Numbered from the stretch's first letter, positions 53,647-63,569 are shown. The stretch is DNA of 64,000 nucleotides from Acinetobacter terrae (GCF_013004375.1 NZ_JABERI010000036.1:45069-109068); one strand, 5' to 3'. The notes: generated by a model not told the origin, from the sequence alone. A program made the numbers and translations.

Positions 53647-54558
53647 ATGGACCATTTGCAGAAACTACAGATATATGTCCGTGTAGTCGAAACACAGAGT
53701 TTTACTCATACTGCTGAAACATTAGGTTTGCATCGTCCACTTATTTCTAAAGCCATTAAGCAGCTTGAAGATGAACTTGGTGTCAGATTACTAAATAGAA
53801 CTACCCGTAAAGTGAACATGACCTTAGAAGGTGAAGCCTTCTATCAAAAAGCTTTGCAACTACTTGAAGACTTTGACGCTATTTTTAATAGTTTCCAGCC
53901 TAATCTACAGACACTTAATATATCTGGTAAGTTACGAATTAACGTACCAATCACTGTTGCAAAAGCAATTCTAATTCCTAATTTAGCTGATTTTAAACAG
54001 CAATATCCAAATATTGAGTTAATTCTGAAGTCTTCTGATTCCTTAGTGGATCTCATTGATGAGGGTGTAGATTTTGCAATTCGACTAGGATACTTAGATG
54101 ACTCTACATTAATTGCAAAATCTCTTGGACAGGTTGAAATGGTAACTTGTGCTGCCCCATCTTATTTAAAAAAATATGGTACACCTCATACCTTAGAGGA
54201 TCTAAAACATCATCAAGCAGTTAATTATTTTAGTGGTAAACAACGTAAGGTCATGAATTGGCAATTTCTTGTGAATCAACAAGTTCAAGAATATAAGTTG
54301 GATTCAAGTATTTTAGTCAATGATTCAGAATCATTTTTAAGCGCAGCCTTACATGGTTTGGGCTTAATTCAAGGGGTTCGTCATGCAATACAGCCCTATC
54401 TCGAGAATGGTCAACTCATTGAAGTGTTATCAACTTATCAAAATATTCCTAAACCTATTTCTTTACTATATACCCACCGGGAACATCTACCGGCACGTAT
54501 GCAAGTATTTATAGATTGGGTTGAAAATATTTTTGGAAAAGATTGTTATAAAAAATAG
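53647..54558 (+). CDS. LysR-family regulator
   Basis: 303 residues. The N-terminal HTH is YVRVVETQSFTHTAETLGLH... with RLLNRTTRKV, the DsdC/CrgA-like subgroup; the rest is a type 2 periplasmic-binding-like effector domain. It precedes, in the same direction, an oxidoreductase gene it may control, in one pdif-bounded cassette. Confidence 0.88.
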   Translation: MDHLQKLQIYVRVVETQSFTHTAETLGLHRPLISKAIKQLEDELGVRLLNRTTRKVNMTLEGEAFYQKALQLLEDFDAIFNSFQPNLQTLNISGKLRINVPITVAKAILIPNLADFKQQYPNIELILKSSDSLVDLIDEGVDFAIRLGYLDDSTLIAKSLGQVEMVTCAAPSYLKKYGTPHTLEDLKHHQAVNYFSGKQRKVMNWQFLVNQQVQEYKLDSSILVNDSESFLSAALHGLGLIQGVRHAIQPYLENGQLIEVLSTYQNIPKPISLLYTHREHLPARMQVFIDWVENIFGKDCYKK

Positions 54559-54644
54559 AACCAATCTATAAATAGATTGTTTATTTATCTGATCTATTTG
54601 AAGGATTATGCTGATTCCATCTGTTGATCATATGGAAAAGAAAC

Positions 54645-55637
54645 ATGTCTAGAACTGTAATGATGCGTGCAATTGGTAATGCTGATGTTTTACAAATTGA
54701 AGATTTAGAGATTCCTGCACCTAAAGCACGTGAGGTACAGGTTTCAGTACATGCTATTGGCTTAAATCGGGCTGAAATCATGTACCGTACTGGTAATTAT
54801 GTTATTGAACCGACTTTTCCTTCTGTACTCGGATACGAAGCCGCTGGTGTAGTTACAGCAATTGGTGAAGGTGTTTCAGGGCTTAGTATTGGTGATGCAG
54901 TTAGTGTCATTCCATCTTTTGGTTTTGATGAATACGGTACATATGGAGAACTCATCAATCTGCCAGTCCATGCTGTTGTAAAACATCCTAAAAATTTGAC
55001 ATTCCAACAGGCTGCTGCAAGCTGGATGATGTTTGTGACGGCTTATGGTGCATTAGTACATTTTGGCAACTTACAGAAAGACCAATATGTTGTTATTGGT
55101 GCTGCATCAAGCAGTGTTGGCGTGGCAGCAATTCAGATTGCTAATATGTTAGGCGCTACCCCAATCGCATTAACTCGTACTAGTGCTAAAAAGCAGCAAC
55201 TGATAGATCTAGGGGCTAAATATGTTATCGCTACTGAGGAACAAGATTTAGTAAATGAGTTGAATCATATTACTAGTCATCAGGGTGTAAATATGGTGTT
55301 TGATCCGGTGGGTGGTCCAACTGTAGGTAAAATCATGCAAGCTATGGCTAAACAAGGCATATTCTTCCAATATGGTGCTCTTGATACACGTGATATCCAA
55401 ATGAGTGTTATGGATATTTTGGGCAAACATTTAACATTACGTGGTTATGAGCTCTTTGAAATTACCACTGATTCCAATGCGCTAGAACAGGCAAAACAAT
55501 TTGTTTATCGAGGTTTGGAGTCAGGTCAATTATTACCTTTAATTGACCAAGTCTTCAATTTTGAGGATATCCAAAAAGCTCATAAATATATGGAAACAAA
55601 TGCCCAAATTGGCAAAATCGTAGTGAATGTTAAGTAA
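54645..55637 (+). CDS. Medium-chain dehydrogenase, quinone-oxidoreductase-like
   Basis: 330 residues of the MDR superfamily: a GroES-like N-domain (VHAIGLNRAEIMYRTGNY) and a Rossmann domain (VVIGAASSSVGVAAIQIAN). The zinc ligand pattern G-H-E near residue 65 is missing (GYEAAG), so it is probably a zinc-free NADPH:quinone or enone reductase. ATG 54645 follows GGAAAAG. It has its own terminator. Confidence 0.85.
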   Translation: MSRTVMMRAIGNADVLQIEDLEIPAPKAREVQVSVHAIGLNRAEIMYRTGNYVIEPTFPSVLGYEAAGVVTAIGEGVSGLSIGDAVSVIPSFGFDEYGTYGELINLPVHAVVKHPKNLTFQQAAASWMMFVTAYGALVHFGNLQKDQYVVIGAASSSVGVAAIQIANMLGATPIALTRTSAKKQQLIDLGAKYVIATEEQDLVNELNHITSHQGVNMVFDPVGGPTVGKIMQAMAKQGIFFQYGALDTRDIQMSVMDILGKHLTLRGYELFEITTDSNALEQAKQFVYRGLESGQLLPLIDQVFNFEDIQKAHKYMETNAQIGKIVVNVK

Positions 55638-55642
55638 TTTAG

Positions 55643-55675
55643 ATGCCCTATACTTTAATGTATAGGGCATTTTAT
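55643..55675 (+). terminator. Terminator behind the oxidoreductase
   Basis: ATGCCCTATA/TATAGGGCAT around CTTTAATG, followed by TTTTAT. Confidence 0.85.
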
Positions 55676-55715
55676 CTGTTCCATTAAATTGAAAATACAC
55701 TCATGCTTATGAGCC

Positions 55716-55743
55716 ATTTAACATAATAGAGCTTATACAAAAT
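55716..55743 (-). other. pdif-like site D (D|C)
   Basis: ATTTAACATAA, spacer TAGAGC, TTATACAAAAT. It closes the LysR/oxidoreductase module. The ISNCY element starts 5 bases further on. Confidence 0.85.
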
Positions 55744-56899
55744 AAAATTGTAAGCACAAAGTAGAAATGTCCGGTTTCTCCAAAGTAAAAATGTCCGCTT
55801 TTAGAATATGCGCTTTTGCGATTTTCTTAGTGGACGGTTTGTTATGTTGGTGTCTATGTCGGATAAAGAACTTAAACGATTGTCGGTCTTGCAAGAAATC
55901 TGTGATCAACGCATAACTCAGTCCCAAGCTGCTCAGCTACTTCACATTTCAGAACGTCAGATCAGGCGTTTACTACAAAAATACAAAGCTCAAGGTCCAG
56001 CTGCATTAGCCCATGCTGCACGTGGCCAAACCAGCAATTCTAAGCTTCCTGAAGAGCTCAGACTCAAGTGCCTCAATAGGTTGCTGAGCAATTCCATGGT
56101 TTCGGACCGACTTTAGCGCATGAAAAGCTCACCACTGTTCATGGATTTGATATTTCAGTGGAAACACTGCGTTCCTGGATGATTGCAGCCGATTTATGGA
56201 TTCCTCGCGCCAAGCGCCTGAAACGCCCGTATCAGCCTCGTTATAACCGGGATTGTTATGGCGAACTGATCCAAATCGATGGCTCACATCATGACTGGTT
56301 TGAAGGACGAGCCCCTAAATGCTGTCTACTGGTGTTTATCGATGATGCGACAGGAAAATTGCAGCATTTACGCTTCTGTGAATCAGAATCAGCCTTTGAC
56401 TATATGATCTCAACACGTTTATATGTCGAACAGCACGGTAAACCTTTAGCATTTTACAGCGACAAACATTCAGTCTTTAGGGTGAATCAAAGCAGCAAGA
56501 AAGACACCAAGATTACCCAGTTTGGACGCGTGCTTAGCACCCTGAATATCGATATCATCTTCGCCAATTCACCTCAAGCCAAAGGCCGTGTAGATCGGGC
56601 CAATAGAACGCTTCAGGATCGTCTGATTAAAGAAATGCGCCTGGCAGGTATCAGCCCGATTGCAGATGCGAATAAATGGTTGCCCTCCTTTATCGAGCAG
56701 TTCAATCAAAAGTTTGCCAAGATGGCCTTTAATCCCAAGGATCTACACCGGACTGTCACTGAAACAGCCGAAGAGTTAGATGATGTTTTTACCTGGCGTG
56801 AACCCCGCAGAGTGACGAACAGCCTGACCATTACTTATGATAAATGTGTATATTTACTGGAAAATACCGTAAGCGTGCGCTGAACCCCATAGCTATTTT

Positions 56900-58517
56900 T
56901 TAATTTTGGTCGGGTTGCCACCGGTGTGGCAGTAATTCTTCTATTTGGGTCACTTTATGTGTCGGTAACCTTTTCAGCACATCACTTAAATAGGCATACG
57001 GATCCAAGCCATTCAGCTTTGCTGACTGGATTAAAGTCATGATATTCGCCGCTCGCTGACCACTGCGCAGCGAGCCAGCAAACAGCCAGTTCTTACGTCC
57101 CAAGGCCCAGGGGCGCATTTGGTTTTCTATCCAGTTATTGTCAATGGGTAGATTGCCATCATCCAGATAGCGGCTTAAGGCCTCCCAACGTTTTAGGCTG
57201 TAGTTGATCGCCCGAGCGGTGGGAGAACTCGATGGCACCGTCAGATGATGTTGGTTGAGCCATTCATATAGTTGTTGCATGACCGGTTGACTATGCTGTT
57301 GTCGGTATTCGCAGCGGTCTTCCGCTGTACCATCCGTCTTTTTTCTGAGTTCTGCTTCTATCGCATATAATTTCTGAATCAGCACTAATGCCTGTTCAGC
57401 GATCTGACTTTTCCCGGTCACATGCAGTTCATGAAATTTACGACGTGCATGCGCCATGCAGCCTACCTCAATGATCTGGCCTGATCTAAAGCGTGCTTTA
57501 TAACCACTGTAATCATCACAGACCAGATAACCCTGCCAGCCTTTCAGGAAGGCTTCAGCATGCTGGCCAGAACGGCTATCCTGAAAGTCATAGATCACCG
57601 CCAGAACTGGATTATCCTGTGTGGTGGCATAGGCCCAGACATAACCCTTTTTCGGCTTTTTCTCACCGATCTGCATCACCGTGACTGGCGTTTCATCCGC
57701 ATGGATTACCTGTTGTTGCAACACTACATGTTTTAAGGCATCTGCCAGGGGTTCAAGTTCAACCCCACAGCGACCAACCCAATCTGACAGAGTGGATCTG
57801 GATAAATCAATTCCCGCACGTAGAAAAATCTGGCGCTGACGGTACAAGGGTAAATGATCAGCATATTTTGACACCAGCACATGACTCAGCAATTCTGCAC
57901 TGGCAATGCCTTTATCAATGACATGGGCAGGCATCGCTTGTTGAGTCAGGATGTCACACTGATCACAGACCCATTTACCACGGATATGTTGTTCCTTATA
58001 GAACTGTGCCGGCCTGAAATTCAGTTTTTCACTGACATCTTCGCCGATACGACGCAATGTGCAGCCACAGCTGCATTGCGTTGAGGCAGGTTCGTGCTCA
58101 ATACGGAGGGTTGGCAGGTGATCTGGCAGTGGTCGACGTTTAGGTTTGTTTGCTGTGGCTTTCTGCGCGGATGCATCAGTTTTACCTGCATTTAATCGTT
58201 CTAATTCCAGATCAACAGCGGCAATATCTTCTTCGACCGCTTCATCCCACAGATGGATTTGTTTGGCCGTTAAGTGTTCATTCTTCTGGGCGAACTTATG
58301 CCGTTTAAACTGCGCAAGTTCATGCTCGTATTTTTGATTGAGAATAGAGAGATTTAACTTTAGAATCTAATTGCTGATTGGATACTTCAAGTTGCTGAAC
58401 TTTGGCATCTAATTGCTGGTTTGATTGTGCTAGAGACTGATGCTGCATCGCCAACTGTCTGGTGAATTCCAGCAGTTGTTCATGGGTCAGTTGGCTTAAG
58501 TCAGGCAGCGTATTCAT
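56900..58517 (-). pseudogene. tnpC: IS66 TnpC transposase, frameshifted in a short TC repeat
   Basis: The first 65 codons (58320-58517) encode the coiled-coil N-terminus (LAQSNQQLDAKVQQLEVSNQ) and go out of frame at the AGAGAGA tract 58346-58352. The next frame restores KYEHELAQFKRHKFAQKNEH and the Cys-rich CSCGCTLRRIGEDVS, leading into the large catalytic part (58057-56900) with VIHADETPV, LVCDDYSGYK and LPIDNNWIENQMRPWALGRK. A loss or gain within a TC repeat explains it. A 385-residue catalytic fragment may still be made. Confidence 0.85.
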
Positions 58518-58591
58518 GACCGCAGTATGCCTGAGGTCATGAAGAGAATGAAATAGAACGTTTGGAGGATGGCAGAATGGCCGAGCTTGGT

Positions 58592-58927
58592 TTAGAGCAT
58601 ATTCACCACTTGCTGCAATCCAATTCTCTGCCAGGGCAAACCCTGGATTAATGCCTGTAACTGTTCCAGGCTGAGGGCCACGGTTTCACCTTGGTGAACT
58701 TGAGCCCAGTGAAATTTTCCCTGTTCCAAACGCCGGGCACAGAGCCAGATGCCCAGTCCATCATGCACCATCACTTTCATGCGATGGCCACGTTTATTAC
58801 AGAACAGGTAAGCGCAATGCGGTTTGATGTAGCCAAATGCTCTCACCACCTGAGCCATGACAGTATCCATCCCTGCTCGCATATCCAGAGGTTGGGTAGA
58901 AAGCCAGATTTCATCAATGCGGATCAT
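58592..58927 (-). CDS. tnpB: IS66 Orf2 protein TnpB
   Basis: 111 residues with the conserved start MIRIDEIWLSTQPLDMRAGM and LFCNKRGHRMKVMVHDGLGI. An accessory protein required for IS66 transposition; its biochemical role is unclear. The start is at 58927, overlapping the end of tnpA by four bases. The frame extending to 58981 is not used. Confidence 0.9.
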   Translation of the reverse strand: MIRIDEIWLSTQPLDMRAGMDTVMAQVVRAFGYIKPHCAYLFCNKRGHRMKVMVHDGLGIWLCARRLEQGKFHWAQVHQGETVALSLEQLQALIQGLPWQRIGLQQVVNML

Positions 58928-59307
58928 GTTGCAAGTGCCTTGAGTAATTCTGCTAAAGCAGATATTTCTGATACTTGCCATTTCAAGCCAATTTCTGCTT
59001 TTGAGTGGGGTAAAGTAATTTGAACCGTTAACATGTCAGTAGGAGTAGGATCTAATGGTGCAGAGCAAGATAAGGCAATAAATGCAGGTTTATTCGGTAG
59101 TGGTGAGCGATCATTCCCTGGCTTACCATCAATTAAGCGAATCCATTTGGATACAAGATTTGTATTCAATCTATGTTGCAAAGCGACCGAAGCAATTGAA
59201 ACGTCCGGTGCTTTACAAGCCTGAACGATCTGCTGTTTAAATTCAGCACTGTATGTTCTTCGTTTTTTCGCAAGAGATGCGATGGATGTCTGATTATTTG
59301 TAGTCAT
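58924..59307 (-). CDS. tnpA: IS66 Orf1 protein TnpA
   Basis: 127 residues with an N-terminal HTH (YSAEFKQQIVQACKAPDVSI...NLVSKWIRL) of the kind also seen in IS3 OrfA. A 11-bp perfect hairpin (AGTCCCCACTT/AAGTGGGGACT, 59311-59341) lies just upstream in its leader and may regulate its expression. Confidence 0.88.
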   Translation of the reverse strand: MTTNNQTSIASLAKKRRTYSAEFKQQIVQACKAPDVSIASVALQHRLNTNLVSKWIRLIDGKPGNDRSPLPNKPAFIALSCSAPLDPTPTDMLTVQITLPHSKAEIGLKWQVSEISALAELLKALAT

Positions 59308-59759
59308 AAATTTAAGTCCCCACTTGTTTTTAAGTGGGGACTAAATTAAGGCTTATAGGATGAATTCATAAGGTGTGTTCAGCGGACGCTTACAAAATAC
59401 CGAAGAAAATCAAAGATTTATCGGCAAGTATATTGAGTTTATGGAATACCCGGATGGCACAGTAGCCATTGAACATCAAGGTCGAAAAATCAATTACAGC
59501 ATCTTCATTAAATTAAGTCAGCTCAACCAGCGAGAGATTGTTGAGAATAAACGTTTGGGTTCTGTGCTGGCACATATTCAACAGCAGCATGAAGAACTGG
59601 AACAGCAAAACAAACGCAATCGTTCTCAAAAGATGCCAAGCAGACGTGCACAGAAAACAGCAATCAAAGAACGAAATTTGAATCCTGTGCTTGACTTGGA
59701 AATGTCCATATAGGACATTTCTATTTGGGAATAACAAAATAATTTTTAATTTCAAAAGG

Positions 59760-60752
59760 TTATGCTGCAACGATGGTTGAGCTCCTATTAAAATCCTGCA
59801 TTAAGTCCTCAATTACCGCTTTGACGCTACGAATTTCTTTGATATAGCTGATGCCATTCCCCACAGTTATATAGCCATTATGGATATCGCCATCTAGCAT
59901 CCCAACTTTTAACCCTTGTTCGCCATACATCTTACTAGCGATAGCTTCCCTGCTTTCACCTTGTTCATCCATAGCCACCAACTGCTGACTATAGGGTGTT
60001 GGAATTGAGCGGTAGTAGGCAGGGGTGGTGCGAAAAATATGCAAATCATGAGCATTGTGTTTAACGATTAAGTCTTTAACGATTTTAGCGGCAGGGTTTT
60101 CATGCGTGGCAATCAATACCGTACCTACAAACACACCTTCTGCCCCTAATGCAAACGCTGCCCTCACTGCACGTACATCAGCGATACCACCAGCAAGCAT
60201 CACAGGCATATCCACCGCATCAACGATTTCAGAGACGATGGAAAACGAGCCAATAATTTTCTCAGGTACAGTGCCTCCCTCATCAAAGCCAGTAGCGACA
60301 AAGATATCCGCCCCCAAGCGTTGAGCATATTTGGCACTGCCCACGGTGGCTGTTAATGGACGGTAAATGGTTTTGATACCATGCCCACGTAATTTGGAAA
60401 ACACAGGCATGTAATTAAAATTATCCAAACCATTAACCAATGCGACGGGCACTTCCTCGGCTATTAACATGTCAATCACATCATCAATACGGCTTAAATC
60501 ATATGACACCACAAGTGGGGCGGCAAACGGTTTATCAGTCAAGGTTTTAATCTTGCGAATCTCGTTACGCATGCGTTCAATGATTTCATCCATCGAGCTT
60601 GGGTTAGTAGTATAGCCACCATGGGGACCTAAAATCCCTAGGCCTCCTGCATTACTAACTGCTGCCACAAACTCGGCATTGGTCACCCAACTCATTGCCC
60701 CTTGGACGATGGGATATTGGATGTTTAAAATCTCAGTAATACGGTTTTGCAT
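59760..60752 (-). CDS. NAD(P)H-dependent flavin oxidoreductase, nitronate-monooxygenase-like
   Basis: A 330-residue TIM-barrel FMN enzyme: PIVQGAMSWVTNAEFVAAVS at the N-terminus, FVATGFDEGGTVPEK at the expected phosphate/FMN loop and GGIADVRAVRAAFALGAEGV. The catalytic His position of classic nitronate monooxygenases (A-x-E-A-G-G-H) is changed to FDEGGT, so a FabK-like or other oxidoreductase activity is possible. It is divergent from a LysR gene that likely controls it. Confidence 0.82.
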   Translation of the reverse strand: MQNRITEILNIQYPIVQGAMSWVTNAEFVAAVSNAGGLGILGPHGGYTTNPSSMDEIIERMRNEIRKIKTLTDKPFAAPLVVSYDLSRIDDVIDMLIAEEVPVALVNGLDNFNYMPVFSKLRGHGIKTIYRPLTATVGSAKYAQRLGADIFVATGFDEGGTVPEKIIGSFSIVSEIVDAVDMPVMLAGGIADVRAVRAAFALGAEGVFVGTVLIATHENPAAKIVKDLIVKHNAHDLHIFRTTPAYYRSIPTPYSQQLVAMDEQGESREAIASKMYGEQGLKVGMLDGDIHNGYITVGNGISYIKEIRSVKAVIEDLMQDFNRSSTIVAA

Positions 60753-60882
60753 AGTGTGACCTTATTATCAATTATGTTAAGTGAATAACCGCATTATAAG
60801 ATTTTAAAAATGAGCGTATACCTAATAAAATGATAATATACTTTCCATTTTTGAAAAGATAAAAATCATTAAGGGTTAGAAA

Positions 60883-61740
60883 ATGGACTTAAATGCCGTC
60901 AGAATCTTTGTAGCCGTGTTACAAGCAGGCAGTCTTACCCAAGCCAGTGAACGCCTTAATATACCGATTGCCACCATCAGCCGAAAAATCAGCGAATTAG
61001 AAAAACAGCTCAATCGCCAACTGTTTGATCGGAGTAAAACAGGTGTTAAGCCCACTGCACAAGGGCAACAGTTGTATGAACAAGTTCATTTGGATATCGA
61101 CAATCTACTGAATACCGAACGCCATCTGACCCAAGACAATCAGCAAATCAGCGGCATATTGCGGATCTCTACCATGATTGGTTTTGATAAGATTTGGGAT
61201 TTGTTAGGCGAATTTCAGCAACGTTATCCGCAGGTGCAAGTGTATTGTCAAGCAACAGATAGGGTGGTGGATTTGGTGGCAGATGGCATTGATATAGCTT
61301 TTCGCACGGGGGCGTTGCACACTGAGACAGTCATCGCTCGGCCCGTGTTTGATATTTCACCAGTTTGGGTGGCGAGCCCAAAACTTTTGGCAAGGCTAGG
61401 CACACCAACTAAATTTAGCGATTTAGAATGCTATCCTTTAGCTGGTTACACTCGATTAGGGCAATCTTATTTACTGTTTGAAACTGATAAAAAAACTCTC
61501 AAGTTTCCATTTTTCTTTGGCTCCAATGACAATGCCGCTGTGTTGCATTTAGCAAAATCAGGAAAGGTAGTAGCTATGATTCCCGCTTATACTGCCCAAG
61601 AACATATTGCCTCAGGAGAATTGGTACAAGTGCTGGCAGATTACCCATCAAAGTCGTATCAAGTCCATGCCTTATACCTATCACACCGTTATCAATCGGC
61701 CGTCGTGAAAGCGTTTATTCAATTTTTGGAATTTGTATAA
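60883..61740 (+). CDS. LysR-family regulator
   Basis: 285 residues with the HTH FVAVLQAGSLTQASERLNIP...ATISRKISELEKQLN and a substrate-binding-like effector domain. It is divergent from the flavin oxidoreductase across 130 bases, the usual LysR arrangement. The codon mix (GCG, CGG, CCC common) differs somewhat from the AT-richer neighbouring cassette. Confidence 0.87.
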   Translation: MDLNAVRIFVAVLQAGSLTQASERLNIPIATISRKISELEKQLNRQLFDRSKTGVKPTAQGQQLYEQVHLDIDNLLNTERHLTQDNQQISGILRISTMIGFDKIWDLLGEFQQRYPQVQVYCQATDRVVDLVADGIDIAFRTGALHTETVIARPVFDISPVWVASPKLLARLGTPTKFSDLECYPLAGYTRLGQSYLLFETDKKTLKFPFFFGSNDNAAVLHLAKSGKVVAMIPAYTAQEHIASGELVQVLADYPSKSYQVHALYLSHRYQSAVVKAFIQFLEFV

Positions 61741-62014
61741 AAGCAGGAAATATATAAAATCTAACATCGTGGTGAAGACATAGGTTGTATGATGACTCCC
61801 TAATTGCCCCAATTTTGGCATTGATCTAGTTAAACACATTAAAAGATTATTTTTCTAAAATTAATATGATAGACATTATGTGAAAGGCCTGAGATCCATA
61901 CAACTTTTGACTCTTTATTTTTAACAAAAAATCTCTTATTAGAAATTTTAAAAACTGGAATTTTCTACCAATTTACCTTCCATTTAACATAATGTAGATT
62001 ATACGAAATTGGTT
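61741..62014. other. Gene-free stretch holding pdif-like site E
   Basis: AT-rich with no gene. Positions 61982-62009 are pdif-like site E: ATTTAACATAA, spacer TGTAGA, TTATACGAAAT (D|C orientation). The ISNCY element begins 5 bases after the XerC arm. Confidence 0.85.
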
Positions 62015-63476
62015 TGTTAGAACCCATTCAAAATGTCTATATTCTCACCAATAAAAATGTCTAGTTTATGATGGTTTTTATCACCATGGACTGGATATAA
62101 AATATAGATGCTGATCACTATGTCTGACAAAGAAATTCAACGTCTTGCTGTACTGCAAGACGTTCGAGATCATCGTATTACCCAAGTCCGTGCTGCTGAA
62201 ATCCTCAATCTTTCAACCCGTCAAATTACCCGGTTATTACAGAAGCTCAATCAAGACGGTGTTTCAGGTATGGCGCATGCCAGTCGTGGTCAACCTGGCC
62301 ATCGTCGCCATGATGATTTATTAAAATCGCAATGTCTTTCCATTATTTCTGAACATCTGCTTGGATTTGGACCCACCTTGGCGCATGAGAAGCTCAGCAG
62401 CATATTTGACCTGAATATCCCGGTAGAAACGGTTCGGCGCTGGATGACTGCAAATGACCTTTGGATTCCGCGATCCAAACGTCTAAAACGCCCATATCAG
62501 CCACGCTATAACCGTGATTGCTTCGGTGAGCTGATCCAGATTGATGGCTCATATCATGACTGGTTCGAAGGACGCGCTGCTAAGTGCTGTTTATTGGTGT
62601 ATATCGATGATGCCACTGGAAAGCTGCTGCATCTGCGCTTTTGTGAGGCTGAAACGACCTTTGATTATATGCTTTCCACTAGAACCTACATTGAACAATA
62701 CGGCAAGCCTTTGGCCTTTTACAGCGACAAACATTCTGTATTCAGAGTCAATCAGAAATCCAGGCAAGACAGCCAGATCACGCAATTTTGGCGGATTCTT
62801 AACGAGTTAAACATTGATATTATCTTCGCTAACTCACCGCAAGCCAAAGGTCGCGTAGAACGTGCCAATAGAACCCTTCAGGACCGTCTGGTCAAGGAGA
62901 TGCGCCTGGAAGGCATCGGTTCGATTACAGAAGCAAATGCCTGGCTGCCCTGCTTTATTGAGCATTTCAATCAGAAGTTCGCCAAGTGTGCGAGAAATGC
63001 AAAGAATTTACATCGGCCATTAACGGAATCTCATCTTGAACTGGATGATATTTTCACCTGGCAGGAACCACGTAAGGTCACTAAGAATCTGACCCTGACC
63101 TATGACAAATGTATTTATATGCTTGAGCCTAGCCCTGTTAATCAGAAGCTCATTGGACAATACAATACATTTCATTTCTGGAGTACCCGGATGGGACTGT
63201 GGCTATCATGTATGAAGGACGAAAGCTCAACTACAGCCTCTTCAATAAATTGGCTGGGCTACAGCAAAATGAAGTGGTTGAGAATAAACGGTTAGGCGCA
63301 GTCCTAGCTCATATTCAACAGCAACACGAAGAGTTAGAAAAACAGAATAAACGTTCCCGGGCCAAGAAAAGTATGCCGAGTCGTAAAGCTCAGAAGGCTG
63401 TTATTGAACAAAGAAATTTAAATCCTGTGCTTGACTTGGAAATGTCCATATAGGACATTTCTACTTGGGAATAACA
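62015..63476 (+). mobile_element. ISNCY-type element, second copy, 1462 bp
   Basis: The left end TGTTAGAACCCATTCAAAAT and right end read outward TGTTATTCCCAAGTAGAAAT. It is full length with one transposase gene. There is no direct repeat at the flanks (GGTT versus GCGT). It starts 5 bp beyond pdif site E, as the first copy does beyond site D. Confidence 0.85.
62108..63453 (+). pseudogene. ISNCY-family transposase with a 5-bp duplication near the 3' end
   Basis: Starts MLITMSDKEIQRLAVLQDV with HTH region LNLSTRQITRLLQKLNQDG. The catalytic core has IDGSYHDWFEGRA, VYIDDATGKL, AFYSDKHSVFR and FANSPQAKGRVERANRTLQD. At 63159-63168 AATAC is present twice in tandem. Without one copy the frame runs directly into LEYPDGTVAIMYEGRKLNYS and ends at 63453 like the other copy. 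As it stands the protein has an unrelated tail to 63295. The acidic core residues are intact. Confidence 0.85.
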
Positions 63477-63536
63477 GCGTTTTAAAATATTATTGTTTTT
63501 CATATAGTTAAAAAATTTGACCGGCCTAAAAACAGT

Positions 63537-63569
63537 AAAAAGCCGACTTAGAAACAAGTCGGCTTTTTT
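63537..63569. terminator. Bidirectional terminator
   Basis: AAAAAGCCGACTT/AAGTCGGCTTTTT around AGAAAC. Confidence 0.8.

Larger units (their letters stand above)
56869..59393 (-). mobile_element. IS66-family element, 2525 bp, with 8-bp target duplication
   Basis: Ends GTAAGCGTGCGCTGAAC and GTTCAGCGGACGCTTAC are near-perfect inverted repeats with the family start GTAAGCG. AAAATACC is duplicated exactly on both sides (56861-56868 and 59394-59401). It contains tnpA, tnpB and a frameshifted tnpC on the minus strand. Confidence 0.95.
55844..59713 (+). pseudogene. ISNCY-family transposase, frameshifted and split by IS66
   Basis: The N-terminal HTH (MSDKELKRLSVLQEI..., ERQIRRLLQKYKAQG) runs to about 56085, where the frame is lost (ISN to MVSDRL). 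The catalytic core continues in another frame from 56158: IDGSHHDWFEGRAP, VFIDDATGKL, AFYSDKHSVFR, ANSPQAKGRVDRANRTLQDR. At 56868 the IS66 element interrupts. The remaining tail resumes at 59394 in the same frame (EENQRFIGKYIEF ... MPSRRAQKTAIKERNLNPVL). Inactive. Confidence 0.87.
55749..59736 (+). mobile_element. ISNCY-type element interrupted by an IS66-family element
   Basis: The left end TGTAAGCACAAAGTAGAAAT and right end (59717-59736), reading outward TGTTATTCCCAAATAGAAAT, form an imperfect terminal repeat. Removing the IS66 insertion leaves about 1455 bp. AAAT is repeated on both sides (55745-55748, 59737-59740). A near relative occupies 62015-63476, and a fragment starts at 29310. Confidence 0.85.

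Noticed and set aside
60772..60782. XerD-like arm TTATGTTAAGT near the flavin oxidoreductase promoter
   Set aside because: No XerC arm at 6 bp, so it is not called a site.
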